Positions 52,311 through 61,738 of a DNA stretch of 64,000 nt are shown piece after piece. The first letter of the stretch is position 1. Each line of letters starts with the position of its first letter. The notes below the pieces were generated by a model, which worked only from the letters and a program-made list of their open reading frames with translations, was not told where the DNA came from and searched no databases. Source of the stretch: Mesorhizobium sp. dw_380 (GTDB taxonomy: Bacteria; Pseudomonadota; Alphaproteobacteria; Rhizobiales; Rhizobiaceae); assembly GCF_018588885.1 (NCBI RefSeq), contig NZ_JAFFIW010000005.1, forward strand, positions 1 through 64,000, given 5' to 3'. The translations under genes were made by a program, and so were the position numbers.

Positions 52311-52607
52311 GTCCGGACAGCCTTCAGAAAGAAGGGATAGAGGCTTCCGTCGGCTCGGGAACGCTCAGTGCTGGTAGCGGCGCCCACATGTTCGAAAAGC
52401 GTGATCATTGATGAGTTCTTTCAGTCGGTGCGGCATCGCAGTGCTTTTGCGCATAGGACCGCAACCGTCGTGCCAACTGGGAAAATCGTTTCGGAACAAT
52501 GCGATCGCTCTGGAAGCGTTGTGTCACATGTCCGACATCGTCGAGAATCCGACAACGAGTGCTCCTCCTAATCACCGATCAACCTCCGGCGCCAGGCGGT
52601 GACACCG
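52142..52607. repeat. 466-bp direct repeat, copy 1
   Basis: It covers the 5' end of the peptidase gene and its upstream region. Copy 2 is at 60589-61054 with the same orientation and a constant offset of 8,447 bp at both ends. By eye the copies differ at scattered positions and small indels (for example GGAACAATGCG against GGAAAATGCG). Right boundary is at GACACCG in both. Confidence 0.85.
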
Positions 52608-53749
52608 TGCAGAACTCGAGCAGTGAAGCTCATTGGTGAACCTGGTTGACGCCCAACATCTTCGCTCTGGAGCGCTTCACGCACACGGATTCATCGCAGA
52701 CACCATGATGCGATCGATGCGGTTAGAGACCAAGCTGGCTGCGCCTGTGAGTTTCAGCCGCCAGCTGGAAGCAGCTGAGTTCTGAGGAGAAGGGTGGGGC
52801 ACCCCTTGGGCGACCTGATGGTTGCCCAAGCCCTGCCGCAATCTTGGCCTGCACCGTCGCCTGGATTGCTGTCGATCAAGCCAGGAAGCTGCATTCGGGC
52901 GAACGCATGGGGCTGGTCCCCATGGCAACTTGGGCTGATGTGGGGCCGTCCGATATGCGATACGAGGGTCTAGGATAGGGGAGCTCGGGCTCGGTAGTAT
53001 CTCAGCGAGACGGCTAATGGTCGACGAAGTCTTCCTGACGCCACGCATTGGTATGCCGCAGCAACAGGGGCAGTGCGGACGCAAGTCTGGTTGTGAAATC
53101 GGCTGCTACAGGGGCATGCCGCGCTTCATCTCCATACCGTCAGCGAAGAAAGCGCGGCGCGAGCATCACCAAAGAGAAGCGGCGCGCCTTTCGTTTTGCG
53201 GTCCACTGACCAGTCGGCTTCACCTGTACAACTACGGGCTGGCATAGCGTGAAACTTGGCCCCCAATGGCGGAAATTTCCCCCAGGAGACCTAGATGACT
53301 AAGCTTATTGCACCCGGGCTACGACAACCTGCCCACCACCAGCGTCGAAGCCACCGCCACGCCACCAAGTCTTCAGGGAACGTCCTGAACGGAACCCAGC
53401 CGGGTACTCCTATCAAAGCGACTCCCTTCGCATGCTCAGGCCGCGCTTGCTGTCGCTGCGCGGGACCGACAGCCTGCTTCTGCCCTGCACAGTGCCGACG
53501 ACACATGCTTCGACGAAATGGCGTCATCGAGGTCGGGTGGCTTCGGCGCCGGTGCTTTGCCAAATTGCATGTTTGGACGTCCGTGGGGGCGGGCAAGGGG
53601 GCACAGTCGTGCCTGCAGTTCTCGTGACTGGCCCAGCAAGTCGAGTTCGCAACCGCGCACCACATTCGGTCGACGAGATGAAGGCTTTTGCCGCCAAGTT
53701 CTCTGCCTGGTCCGGCGAAAGCTATACGCTCGCCGCGTAATGGCTGGAC
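52608..53749. other. Long stretch without an intact gene
   Basis: About 1.1 kb. A plus-strand frame ending at 53740 (DEMKAFAAKFSAWSGESYTL) has the look of a real C-terminus just ahead of the AbiEii remnant and might be the tail of its antitoxin partner, but I cannot confirm it. The other frames resemble nothing known. Confidence 0.4.
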
Positions 53750-54472
53750 ATGATAGCCGACGCCCGTCCGAATGGCGGCGGCTTTTTCGTATTATATCGA
53801 CCTGATCGGCCAGCTTCGCGGGAATGCCGGGGCTACGACTTTGAATGGTCATTTGGCGGCGGAACGGCTATGATGATCCAGATCGGCCATCGTGAAAGCC
53901 ACGACATCGATATTTTCCTCGACGACCCTCAATTGCTCGGTCATCGACCATCCCAAAAGCCACCTGCACTTTGAAACGATGCCGTCCGACTATTTGGGGG
54001 ACGGGCTTCGGTTCCAGAAATTCGCCTTCGAAGACGTTGGCGAAATCGACTTCATCGTTGCCGGAGCGCTAACAACGAAGCCGTTCTAGACCCGCGTGGT
54101 GGAAGGCAGGACCGTGCGGCTCGAGACCATCCCGGAAATCATCGCCAAGAAGGTCTATTACCGGGGATTTCGGAAGCCAACCCGCGCGACATCTTCGACA
54201 TCGCCGCCGCAGCCCGGTCGCAATTGGACGAGGTCGTCAACGCTCTGCGTGCGCTCCCAGAACAGGTCGCTCGAACCAGACAGCGGATGGAAAAACTCAC
54301 CAATGAATTCGTCGGCCGCGCCATTGCACAGCTGATGATCATGCCCTGACTACGAAGCGTCGGCCGCCGACAGTCTGGACGCAGCGTTCGCTGTGCTCGA
54401 CGAGGTGTTGTCATCACTCAAAGAACCTGACCCCCACGACCTAGCGACCAACCGAGGGAGGGGAGGGGTTTC
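53750..54472 (+). pseudogene. AbiEii-type nucleotidyltransferase toxin, frameshifted
   Basis: Plus-strand pieces: MIADARPNGGGFF, EWSFGGGTAMMIQIGHRES with HDIDIFLDDPQLLG (nucleotidyltransferase GG...DxD site), then in other frames SHLHFETMPSDYLGDGLRFQ, FEDVGEIDFIVAGALTTKPF, LETIPEIIAKKVYYRG, RDIFDIAAAARSQLDEVVNA, RQRMEKLTNEFVGRAIAQLM and DSLDAAFAVLDEVLSSLKEP. Four or more frame changes and a TAG at 54087 make it dead. AbiEii toxins work with an AbiEi antitoxin in phage-exclusion and plasmid-maintenance systems. It ends against the integrase remnant on the other strand. Confidence 0.75.
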
Positions 54473-55455
54473 TCAGAGCCCGGACGCCTTGGTGAGGTTG
54501 GTCCGGAATCTGCCGCGCCTCCGCTGATATTTGCGGGTCATCTCGGCCGAGGCATGGCCGAGCTGCTTCTGCACGTAACGCTCCTCGACGTCGGCCGACG
54601 AGGCAAGTCCGGCGCGCAGCGACTGGCCCGAGAACAGCAGCGCCCGTTACCCTTCCGGGAGATCGGAGGGGAGGCCGGCGGCGATCGTCACCTGCTTGAC
54701 CAGGCGGGCGACGTGCTTGTCGGAGAGCCGTTCGACGTCGACGGTCTTGTTGTCCTTGAAAATGCGGCGGAACAGGGGTCCACGTGCGATGCGGCCAAAG
54801 CGGATCCAGCTCTCGAGCGCGACTACGGGGTAGGTGTGGTCGCTGGAGCCGCGGCCGACCTCGACCTCGCGCCAGCCGGTCTTGCCGCGCAGGGTGACCA
54901 GCAGCCCTTGCCGTCAAAAATCTCGATCCAGCCGGCGCCATCGCTGTTGTCGTCGCGCATGACGTCGAGACCGACGATCTCGGAGCGCCGCAGGCCGCCG
55001 CCACAGCCCAGGAGCAAAATAGCGCGGTCGCGTAGGCACCTGAGGTCGTGGCCGAGCGTGGCGATCATCGCCAGGACCGCCTCTTTCTGCCGCGGTGGCT
55101 TTTGCGTGCTTGCGCGGCGAATGCCGGCAAGAACCGTATAGATATGCCGCTCCGCGTGGTCCAACGGCCGGCCGCGCTGGGTAAAGTTCCAGGCGAGGCC
55201 GGAAAGCCGCCGCTCGATGGTCGCAACCGAAAGGGCAGGGGCGCCACGCTTCGGATCGCCGGCGGCGGTGCCCAAGGCACAGGCGCTGATATTGAGCCTG
55301 ATCACCTTCGAGCCCGGAGGCAGGGGATCGAAGCCAGCGCGCCGGCACCAGGAGGAAAAATGCCGCCAATCCTTGGGGTAGGCGTCGCGCGTGTTCTCCG
55401 AGGTGGCGTTGTAGCCCCTCGCGGTCTCGACCAGTTCCTGGACATGCGCCGGGAC
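54473..55455 (-). pseudogene. Tyrosine recombinase (phage-type integrase) remnant
   Basis: Minus-strand pieces in order: VQELVETARGYNATSENTRD and WRHFSSWCRRAGFDPLPP (N-terminal SAM-like domain), MIATLGHDLRCLRDRAILLL with LRRSEIVGLD (first active-site Arg), GRIARGPLFRRIF, then after an in-frame stop SGQSLRAGLASSADVEERYV, QLGHASAEMTRKYQRRRGRF (final His and Tyr). The His of the HxLR box is Gln. Frame changes occur near 54900 and 55300 and a TAA near 54632. The first ~25 residues are missing, and the remnant joins an LprI-like gene at about 55455. Confidence 0.75.
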
Positions 55456-55654
55456 TCTTTGAGCCGGGTCTCCATCTCCTTGTAGAGCTTGTCAAGCTCG
55501 CCATCGACTGGCTTCAGGTCGTCGATTGAACATTGCGTCATCATAGGCTTTGTGCCTTGTTGTAGCAGGCATCGTCCGTTCGCGCGGCGGACACAGACAT
55601 CACCGTCGCTGAGCCGAGAACGACGGTAAAAGAAAATGCACTCACTGACTTCAT
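55456..55654 (-). pseudogene. LprI/DUF1311-like secreted protein, frameshifted and truncated
   Basis: From ATG 55654 leftward the frame gives a signal peptide (MKSVSAFSFTVVLGSATVMS then VSA) and DDACYNKAQSL before a stop at 55541. The next frame continues as MMTQCSIDDLKPVDGELDKL and YKEMETRLKES. Together they match the start of the DUF1311 (lysozyme-inhibitor LprI) family: Cys, AQxxMxxC, then a helical YKxLxxxL segment. A one-base indel at about 55545 explains the break. The C-terminal part has been replaced by integrase sequence. It begins 24 bp after the autotransporter barrel frame, same strand. Confidence 0.55.
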
Positions 55655-55677
55655 AACCAATCTCTTTTGCGGGTGAT

Positions 55678-58600
55678 TTAGAAACGGACGCCGAGCTTGG
55701 CGCTGAACCCGTGTGTCTGGGCATCCGAGGCGATCTGTCCCTGATAGGCGATGCCGAACGTCGCGTTCTCGGTGATGTTTACGTCCAGCCCAGCTTCGAG
55801 CAGAGCTGCGTTCTTTGCGATCGGCACGCCCTTGATGGCGAAGGAGGAACCGCCAGCAAAGGCAAGAGCGGTATCCGGCCGAGGGTCAGTACCGTCGACG
55901 CACGCAGACCTAGCGTGGTAAACGCCGTGTCGCTCGAGCGATCCCCGCTCGACAAGGCGGCTGCGCCGCCCTTCTCGGTGAAGCCATCGGCGTCAAAATT
56001 CACATAAGCGAGATTAGCGTAGGGCTCGAAGGAAGCCGAAGCCGTATTGATACGGTAGCCGAGCTCGCCAAAGGCCTGGAACGTGCCGGCGTCGTAATCG
56101 GCCGAAAGGCTGTCGGCGAAGCCTGGAAAGACCACGGACCTGCCGGTCTCGATGCTGTGCCAGGTATAGGCAAGGCCGGAACGAAAACCGAGATTGCCGT
56201 TTTGCGTGCCGGCAACAAGACCGAGATGGTAATTCTCGCTCGAGCCCGACGACGCGCGATCGTCCGCCTCCAAGGAGGTATGGCTGTAGCCGCTGATGAG
56301 GCCGAGCCGCCAGCTTTCGCCGACAGCCGCGTCACCGCCAGCCAGAAAGCCGCCTGTCGAGTGATCGAGACCGGCGGCATTGCCGTCGCTGTCGAGATGA
56401 CCCCAGGCGCCGAAGCCACGGCCCCATACGGCGAAATTCTCACTCGTTGCCGGGGCCAGTTCCAGACCACCCAGCCCATAAGTCATCACCGGAACGCTGG
56501 AGGCACCGACGCCGTCGAACGCCGCACGGATCCGTTCGCTCGCGGCATCGCGTACAGAATGACTGTCCTCGATGAGGCCGCTATGAATGGAAGCATGAAC
56601 CTCGCCTGATAGCATATCGAAAGCGTTGCGGGCTTCCGGCGCCGTCAGGAACAGGATGTTGTCCTGGATCGGATTACCGCTTCCAAGCGCCTGAGCCGCT
56701 GCGGCGACCGAGCGTTGATTGAAGGTGCTGGCTACATCGGCAAATGCCGTCGATGTGCGGCTGATATCGAGATAGACATTGTTGGCATCGTAGACGAGCT
56801 GGAAATCGACGAAGGGCGTCGCGTCTGTCGCCAGAGCCCCCGTCAGCCCGCCATAGGTGCCGCTTACGCCGCCTGCTGCGGAGAGCAGAGTATATCGGGC
56901 ATCGACCGATAGCGTTCCCTGCCGCAGCAGCTCGATCTGCGCGCCGCTGTCGATCGCCGCTGCTCCGCCAACATCGATGAGATCGGACGACCTTGCGAGG
57001 TCGACCTGATAGATCGATCCGGACTGCTGCGCGAAATCGCCCGTGACAGTCAGTGTGGTGACGATCCTGCTCGGATCGGTCGCACTGCCAGGAGCGACCG
57101 TGCCGCCCTCGGAAATGGTGACCGCACCGTAGGTGCCGCCGCCTGCGACGACACCGCCGCTGTTTGCGATAGCCGTGCCCCCGATCTGCCCGTCATTCCC
57201 GAGAAAGCCGGACGTGGTCGCATCATGGGAAAGCACACCTGTATCGGCAAGCAGCAATCCCGCGCCGGAACCGACCGTCGTCATGCCGGAAAAATTGTTC
57301 TTTCCGCTCAGCGTTTGCACGCCACCGGCAACGAATAGTTTGCCGCCCATATTATTGTTATCAACGTCGAGGTCGTTGATGCTGCCGGCGAAAGTGTCGT
57401 TCGAAGCCGTTAGCACCAGGGTACGCTTGCCCAGTTCGACCGTTCCGCTGCCACTCAGGCTACGAATACGGGCATCGTTGTAGGCGTCGGAGATTCCCCA
57501 ATAGTCGCTGCCATTTCCATGTTCGGAGATATCGAACGTGCCGTCTGCAACGACTTTCGCTGACCGTTGGATGTTGCCGAGCCCCGCAAGCGAGAGATAG
57601 GCATCCTGAGCAATATTCGTCTCGCCGGTGTAGGTGTTGACATTCGTCATCCGGACCACCGTCTTTGTATCAAGCGTCAGCGATCCGGAGCCGGAGACGA
57701 CACCCGCTATGCCGAACCCGCCCTCATTCCCCATGCTCGTCGTGATCCTGCTCAGACCGGTCCCTTCGGGTGCGGATGAATCGGTAGAGAAGTTGCTGGC
57801 AGTGACGAAATGTGACGTATAAGCGGTATACTTCTTCTCCAGATCGAAAATGACCGATCTGTTTTTGAAGAAGTCAAGACCGGCAACAAAACTGGTCTGG
57901 TCATTGGGTTGTTCCGTCGTGCCGCTGGTGTAGGTGAAGTCGATATTGTCCAGCCTTACCGGATCGCCATCCGTTCCTGCGATTGTAACGCTCGGGATGT
58001 TGCCCGATGCGCTTACGATCTCGCGTTGCTCATTTCTCCGAACATTTTTAAGTTTGACGCCCGCATCCTGAAATTGCTTCAGCATCGCATCACTGATCTC
58101 CAGACTGCCACCGCCCGGTGTGCCGGTGTCGAGCAATACCGCGGTCTTGTTGGGGTCGGTGATTGGTGGGGCTCCATCCTTAACCGTGTACTGCAGATTG
58201 TAGCTGCCTTCGTATTCGGTCGAGGCATTGGCGCCAGAGCCAGGAAAATTCTGATAAGAATCCTGATCTTTTTCCTCGGGTTCTCCCCATGGCATGGCAT
58301 TAGTATATTGGGCCCGGAGGCTTGGATTGAGGTTGACAATCGTGCAGGGGGAACAGCCAGGCGTTTGGTCGCTCTCGGAATCCGGATTCACATTGGCGGA
58401 GACCACGTAGCCAGACCTGGTGACACTGCCCATCATGCCCCAGACACTTGTCTTGCCAAGAAAATCGCCGGCCCCGAATGTACCTGCGAAATCGCCGCCT
58501 TCGTCTGCCATCTTGCCAGCGGTCATTTTCGCCCGCTGCTCCTTATCGGCGTGATAAGGTTCTTGGAGATCCTGACCATACATATCTTTAAGTCCATCCG

Positions 58601-59150
58601 TCACGGATCCCGGCGTGCACTTAAGATTGTTGTCCTTGCAATACGCATGGGTATAGACAAAATCGAGAATGCGAGCAGCCCGGTATTTCTTATCGCTTAC
58701 AGACGGCCCGTCGATTGTTATCTTTTGATCTGGATCGACATATGTAAATTTATCAATTTCCACGTTCTGAAGCTTATTACCATACGTTCCGTCCCCGTAC
58801 GTATATACGTAAGGCGTGTCGGCAATCGGGCGGACCCCGGTCACCTCTGACCCGATCTGCGTGTTGAGCTGGTCCGAGCCCGTGTCGAATACGTATCGCT
58901 GCGCGTTGCCATTGTTGATCTTGGCCCAGATGCCCAGGCGGTCATGGCCTTCCCCGACATACTCCAGCGGGATCGAAATCGGGTCGTCGGCCAACGCTTC
59001 TCCAGTTGGAAATGCTACCAGACCCACCCCGAGAGACACAGCCGGCAGGAATACCGTCGTCATCGCGGTGGTTGCCGCCAGAAAGTTCTTTGTCCTGAAA
59101 CAAGCCTGCATACCTGGTCCTCGAAAAAGTCTCGCAAACTGATTGATCAT
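55678..59150 (-). CDS. Autotransporter with pepsin-like passenger; frameshift near C-terminus
   Basis: Reading leftward from ATG 59150 (AGGAGG 7 bp ahead). The unbroken frame runs 1,123 codons to 55779; the natural barrel end continues in another frame to 55678 (NAALLEAGLDVNITENATFG to KLGVRF). Layout: long signal peptide (1-55); passenger with two Asp-Thr-Gly motifs, YVFDTGSDQ (Asp 89) and AVLLDTGTPGGG (Asp 341), and a pepsin-type end VAGLDFFKNRSVIFDLEKKY; PATR-like beta-helix repeats (about 480-760, for example NTYTGETNI); and the beta-barrel from about 900 (AVWGRGFGAWGHLDSDG). At about 55875 a deletion with frame change removes part of the barrel. If real, the barrel cannot close and the protein is inactive. 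The passenger would be a surface aspartic peptidase (inference). Confidence 0.82.
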
Positions 59151-59469
59151 TGGAACGGCCTCCTGAATTGTTTAACGAGACCCTTTATGGCGGCCCTGGC
59201 TGACAACAGCCTGAAAGCTGCAAGCGGCCTGCGAGAATGGGGCGATCCTGAATGACGACAGATGCTGTCAACAATGGATGAGTGCTCGGCCTGAAAGCTG
59301 AGCACGCGTTATGCTCAGGCTGCTGACAAGGCCAAAGCAGCGTAAGTGCGGAGTGAAATCCAAGGTCCACATGGGTCGTCGCTCTTCCCGTGCGCCTGGG
59401 AAGGCGCCGGCCCGGCCAAGCTTTCCCAGATCGTCCGGATGGCGCACAAGATACCGGTTCAGGTCGATC
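59151..59469. other. Upstream region of the autotransporter gene
   Basis: About 320 bp. It should hold the minus-strand promoter of the autotransporter gene. No gene is recognised on either strand. Confidence 0.4.
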
Positions 59470-59555
59470 GAGATGGAGGCCGAGGCGTATGCCAAGGCGG
59501 TCGACTGCCTGACGAAAGATCAGAATGCGTCGCTGGCGCTCTACGATTTCCGCCG
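59470..59555 (+). pseudogene. IS256-family transposase fragment
   Basis: Plus-strand AYAKAVDCLTKDQNASLALY followed by DF matches the conserved (Y)xKAxxCLxKDRDxLLAFYDF segment of IS256-family transposases, which precedes the last catalytic Glu. Only ~28 residues survive. Confidence 0.6.
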
Positions 59556-59744
59556 GCAGCGAGCTCAGTCTCCTGCCGGGCATCCGTGTTTACTGGCGAC
59601 GAGACACAAGATGTGCCCAAATTGCCACCAGACCGTCACCTGCGATGAGTTTCGGCAACTGATTTTGTCCTTTCAATCATCGCCACTTCCTGGCCGCGGC
59701 CAACATGGGCCACTCGAAGGCAGCAGACTGGCGGCTATATGGAC

Positions 59745-59888
59745 GGGCTGTGAGCCCGAACCGGAGACATTGGCGAAATTTACGATCTCTATAGCAACGT
59801 CAAGGAGAAGCGCGAGGTGTTGCAGATGTGGTCAAATCACATCGAATGGCTGATCAAGCAGGCTGCGGATGACGCTCTGGCGGCGTAG
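59745..59888 (+). pseudogene. Possible integrase C-terminal fragment
   Basis: A plus-strand frame reads GEIYDLYSNVKEKREVLQMW then SNHIEWLIKQ and stops at 59886-59888. Many tyrosine recombinases of integrative elements end in a YDxxxExRxALxxWxxHL segment after the active-site Tyr, which this resembles. Nothing upstream in this frame confirms it. Confidence 0.4.
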
Positions 59889-60482
59889 CTGCTGGCATGG
59901 GCGGAAGATGCGGCGCAACAATCGTCAGAGCCTCATCGAATTGGAGATCATGCTTGACCAGCAAATGCGCGGCCAATGCTTCGATGGCCGACCAGTGATC
60001 GAGTACTAGCCGGGCCGTGCGATCTTCGATCCGCCCCCAATCGGGGCGGCGCGGCATCAGGAACCGCAACTCACCATAGATTCGCTTGGCATCCGCGTAG
60101 TCGCTGCTCCCCTCATTCCCATCGGACGCATTCATCGCCATATCGCGCGGGTCCAGATAGCCTTCGAATGCGGATTCTGCAAAAGGACCTGCCAGACACG
60201 CAACTATCACTTGGATCGCTTCATCGCGTTGGAAATGTCGATCCATATCGTCCTCGAAAATCGGCTTTCGCTCCGAGGTGAATCCTTGCGCTGAATAGAA
60301 AACCGTGCCTTCGACAAAACCACCGCACTCTCCGTCACCGGCGTGGGGTAAATACTAACACTTGAGAAAGCAGGGAGTTCACGGTCGTCGTCGAACATCT
60401 GACGGTGCAAAACGATGGCGGCCACCGCGGGTCCGGCTTCGTGATGCGCCACAAGCGGCAGATATTGGGAGGCTACATTCAT
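59854..60482 (-). pseudogene. M41-like zinc-peptidase-type protein, frameshifted
   Basis: Two minus-strand frames make one protein of ~205 residues. The first (60482 leftward) starts YLPLVAHHEAGPAVAAIVLH, matching the HEAGHA zinc motif of small M41-like proteins, but the second metal His is Pro. The second frame (60246-59854) continues ACLAGPFAESAFEGY, DYADAKRIYGELRFL and IEALAAHLLVKHDLQFDEA, the AxxxAE-containing helical part of that family. A frame change at about 60245 and the lost His mean the gene is dead. Such genes are common in rhizobial islands with unknown function. Confidence 0.6.
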
Positions 60483-60757
60483 GCGGTGCGGCTCTCAGGT
60501 CTAGTTTCCATCCAAGCCCTGATATCGGATTCAAGCCATGCGACTCGGCCGGGGGAGATGCGACGCCGCTTAGGGAACAGGCCTGCCTTCAGAGTCGCGC
60601 GGTCGCGCTCGAACTGCGTTCCACTGAAGTGCTTCAGGGTCTTTGCCGACTGGCCGGCGGCCCAGGCAAGTGCCCGCTCGCCTTCCACATCTTCAAGCCA
60701 AAGATAGAGATCGTCGTCGGGAGCATCCAGCGTTGGACGGACATCAAATGCGTTCAT
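60479..60757 (-). pseudogene. Truncated duplicate of S9A peptidase 5' end
   Basis: The first ~56 codons (MNAFDVRPTLDAPDDDLYLW to GTQFERDRA) nearly repeat the peptidase at 52310; a few residues differ. After ATLKAG the match ends and the frame runs on in unrelated sequence to 60479. It is the coding part of the 466-bp repeat and lacks both propeller and hydrolase. Confidence 0.8.
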
Positions 60758-61054
60758 GTCCGGACAGCCTTCAGAAAGAAGGGATAGAGGCTTCCGTTTG
60801 ATCGGGAACGCTTAGTGTTGGTAGCGGCGCCCACATGTTCGAAAAGCGTGATCATTGATGAGTTCTTCCAGTCGGTGCGGCATCGCAGTGCTTTTGCGCA
60901 TAGGACCGCAATTGTCGTGCCAACTGGGAAAATCGTTTCGGAAAATGCGATCGCTCTGGCAGCGTTGTGTCAGATGTCCGACATCGTCGAGAATCCGACA
61001 ACGAGTGCTCCTCCTAATCACCGGATCAACCTCCGGCGCCTGGCGGTGACACCG
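60589..61054. repeat. 466-bp direct repeat, copy 2
   Basis: Copy of 52142-52607 at an offset of 8,447 bp, same orientation. It carries the peptidase start and upstream region, including ATGTTCGAAAAGCGTGATCA at the same relative place. The two copies bracket the AbiEii, integrase, autotransporter and M41-like block. Confidence 0.85.
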
Positions 61055-61738
61055 CATTCCTCTGTCTTTCCAGGAGACGGCGTGGACATCAATGCCGTTC
61101 CTCACCGAACCCGCCTCCTAGCCCTTCGCCTGTGTAGCATACGTCACGGCCGCCCCCCGGTTTGGCTTCAACCTGGGATTACGGCGTCCTCTTTCGCAGA
61201 GAAGATCGGGTTGTTCGTGGCGCGCGCAGCGGAGCCGAAGGAGCTTTTTCTGGGTTGCGGATACTGGCATGTCGATATTACGACCGTGTGTCCTTCGACA
61301 AGCTTGGTGGCTTCTTCAACCAGAATCTCGCCGGGGAGATCGAATCGTTATCTGCGCCGCAAAGTGCGGCCGGTGAGCGGCGTGGCCCTGCGTTCCAGTT
61401 GGCCACGGTTCTCGCTGGGACGAGCAAGTAAATGGCTTGCGCAGCAACGGTGCGATCACACCTGGAGCACGGCGTCATCAGGAAAGCGCCATCCTTGTGC
61501 GCCCACGACACCCTGGTCGCCATCGGCCGCATCGCGGGGGGGCACTGTGGGCGATAACCATTCATTGATCTGGGCGATTGAGGGTTCTGCCGGGGCGCTA
61601 TTGCTGCTCGGTAGGGCTGCGGGCTGGCGAGTCTACCAAGGCGAGCAACGACAGGCGAGACGGCAGACATTACGTGACGGAACTTGATATTGCAGTGCAG
61701 CAAGCGTAGAGCACCGCGCGCTTATCGGAGTGTCGTCC
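61055..61738. other. Non-coding stretch upstream of kup
   Basis: About 680 bp beyond the repeat, with no gene recognised. Open frames on the plus strand (60815-61687) run through the repeat and show no domain. CGGAG at 61725-61729 is the RBS for the potassium transporter gene. Confidence 0.45.

Noticed and set aside
60815..61687. Plus-strand open frame of 290 codons before kup
   Set aside because: Its first part lies in the 466-bp repeat, which is the upstream region of a minus-strand gene, and the translation has no recognisable domain.
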